DNA of 6,979 nt. Source: an uncultured Oxalobacter sp. GTDB lineage: Bacteria; Pseudomonadota; Gammaproteobacteria; Burkholderiales; Burkholderiaceae_D. Location of the stretch: NCBI GenBank assembly GCA_905202055.1, contig CAJKQK010000092.1:1-6979 (forward strand), given 5' to 3'. The notes beneath the pieces are model-generated. The model searched no databases, was not told where the DNA came from, and saw only the letters and a list, made by a program, of their open reading frames with translations. Made by a program: the position numbers and the translations under genes. This document shows, piece by piece, positions 5,596 through 6,979 of the stretch. Position 1 is the stretch's first letter. Every line of letters begins with the position of its first letter.

Positions 5596-6979
5596 ATGTC
5601 TCAAATATTACCTGTTTCTTCTCGTAAAGAAGGAAAATTTGTCACTTTTGACAACTCACCTTTTCAGTTATACCAGCCGTTTGCGCCTTCCGGTGATCAG
5701 CCGGAGGCGATAGACAAGCTCGTTGAGGGGATCGAAGACGGTTTGTCGTTCCAGACCCTTTTGGGTGTGACCGGGTCGGGGAAGACGTATACAATGGCTA
5801 ATGTGATAGCCCGCCTGGGCAGGCCGGCTATCGTTTTTGCACCCAATAAAACACTGGCTGCACAGTTGTATAGCGAGTTCAGGGAGTTTTTCCCGAATAA
5901 CGCCGTCGAGTATTTCGTCAGTTATTACGATTACTATCAGCCGGAAGCTTACGTTCCACAGCGGGATCTGTTTATCGAGAAAGACTCGGCGATCAACGAG
6001 CATATCGAGCAGATGCGTCTGTCGTGCACCAAGTCGCTGATGGAACGTCGTGATGTCGTGATTGTCGCGACTGTCTCGGCGATTTACGGTATCGGTAACC
6101 CGAACGAGTATCACCAGATGATTTTGACGTTGCGCGAACGGGACAGGATTCCTCACCGCGATGTGATTGCACGTCTGGTGCAGATGCAATATTCCCGAAA
6201 TGATATCGATTTCAGCCGGGGCACGTTCCGCGTCAGGGGAGATTCGATTGATGTTTTTCCGGCGGAAAACGCAGATTACGCGCTCCGTATCGAGATGTTC
6301 GATGACGAGATCGAAAGCCTGCATTTTTTCGATCCGTTGACGGGCAAGGTTTTGCAGAAAATTCCGAGGTTCACGATTTATCCGGGTTCCCATTATGTGA
6401 CGCCACGTGAAACGGTTTTGCGTGCCATTGAGACGATCAAGGCAGAACTTGTCGAACGCAAGGACTGGTTCCGGGAAAACGGAAAGTATATTGAAGAGCA
6501 GCGGATCGAGCAGCGGACGCGTTTTGATCTGGAAATGATGCATGAGCTGGGTTTTACCAAGGGGATCGAAAACTATTCCCGTCATTTGACCGGCATGAAG
6601 CCGGGCGATCCGCCTCCGACACTGGTCGATTATCTTCCGTCGGATGCATTGATGTTTCTGGATGAATCGCATGTCATGATCGGACAATTGAACGGCATGT
6701 ATAACGGTGACCGCTCACGCAAGACCAATCTGGTCGATTACGGGTTCAGGCTGCCCTCGGCGCTCGATAACCGGCCTTTGCGTTTCGATGAATTCGAAGG
6801 CAAAATGCGGCAATCGGTTTTCGTGTCGGCAACTCCTGCCAATTACGAATTGACTCACTCCGGACAGGTGGTCGAGCAGCTGGTTCGTCCGACCGGTCTG
6901 GTCGATCCGGTCATTCAGGTAAAATCGGCAACCACACAGGTAGACGATTTGCTGGCGGAAATTCACGACCGGGTTGAAA
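5596..6979 (+). CDS. uvrB: UvrABC excinuclease subunit B, N-terminal two thirds (cut by window end)
   Basis: The frame is open from ATG 5596 to the window end, 461 codons of a protein that is 673 residues in E. coli. UvrB is the damage-verifying helicase-like subunit of nucleotide excision repair: UvrA loads it on DNA, and UvrC then cuts. Walker A is GVTGSGKT (57-64). The damage-probing beta-hairpin is YYDYYQPEAYVPQRDLF (about 110-126). UvrB-specific blocks follow: NEHIEQMRLS, RGTFRVRGD, IPRFTIYPGSHYVTPRE and GIENYSRHL. The Walker B/DEAD-type motif is DESH (356-359), and FVSATP (409-414) is the helicase motif III equivalent. The missing part should hold the rest of helicase domain 2 and the UvrC-binding UVR motif. 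The N-terminus is about 18 residues longer than in E. coli. AAAGG (5581-5585) precedes the start at a rather long 10-base spacing. No LexA-type box is apparent upstream. Confidence 0.97.
   Translation, partial: MSQILPVSSRKEGKFVTFDNSPFQLYQPFAPSGDQPEAIDKLVEGIEDGLSFQTLLGVTGSGKTYTMANVIARLGRPAIVFAPNKTLAAQLYSEFREFFPNNAVEYFVSYYDYYQPEAYVPQRDLFIEKDSAINEHIEQMRLSCTKSLMERRDVVIVATVSAIYGIGNPNEYHQMILTLRERDRIPHRDVIARLVQMQYSRNDIDFSRGTFRVRGDSIDVFPAENADYALRIEMFDDEIESLHFFDPLTGKVLQKIPRFTIYPGSHYVTPRETVLRAIETIKAELVERKDWFRENGKYIEEQRIEQRTRFDLEMMHELGFTKGIENYSRHLTGMKPGDPPPTLVDYLPSDALMFLDESHVMIGQLNGMYNGDRSRKTNLVDYGFRLPSALDNRPLRFDEFEGKMRQSVFVSATPANYELTHSGQVVEQLVRPTGLVDPVIQVKSATTQVDDLLAEIHDRVE

Noticed and set aside
5668..6687. 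339-codon minus-strand open frame over uvrB
   Set aside because: Antisense shadow of a highly conserved gene; the composition is unlike a real protein and no start context is seen.

Overview
The window looks like ordinary chromosome of a betaproteobacterium of the order Burkholderiales, possibly near Oxalobacter or another Oxalobacteraceae genus. The clues are the protein types: an EF-P with arginine at position 32, a UvrB with the Burkholderiales-style QRDLFIEKD stretch and N-terminal extension, and a TyrB-like aminotransferase divergent from uvrB. The genus is inference from general familiarity, not from a search. No transposase, integrase, tRNA, CRISPR array or other sign of recent transfer is visible.

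Layout, left to right. Bases 1-74 are the last codons of a plus-strand gene that appears to end an autotransporter-type outer-membrane beta-barrel. An AT-rich leader (75-341) precedes efp (342-902, +), which ends at a strong intrinsic terminator and a second hairpin. yicC (1078-1986, +) follows as its own unit and ends at a terminator that also serves the converging gene. That gene (2053-2922, -) encodes a secreted protein of unrecognised family with a possible START/SRPBCC-like core. A 385-base stretch (2923-3307) holds a 32-codon candidate small ORF followed at once by a terminator. Next come a YiaD-like OmpA-family lipoprotein (3308-3961, -) and an aromatic amino acid aminotransferase (4247-5461, -), each with its own terminator. 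A 134-base divergent region leads to uvrB (5596 onward, +), which is cut by the window end after 461 codons.

The genes do not form one pathway. They are mostly single-gene units separated by terminators: translation of proline-rich stretches (efp), RNA turnover (yicC), envelope proteins (barrel fragment, secreted protein, YiaD-like lipoprotein), amino acid metabolism (tyrB) and DNA repair (uvrB). I see no convincing new multi-gene system. The items most worth a second look are the small ORF/terminator unit near 3157-3283, the unnamed secreted protein, and the efp leader, which lacks a Shine-Dalgarno sequence.
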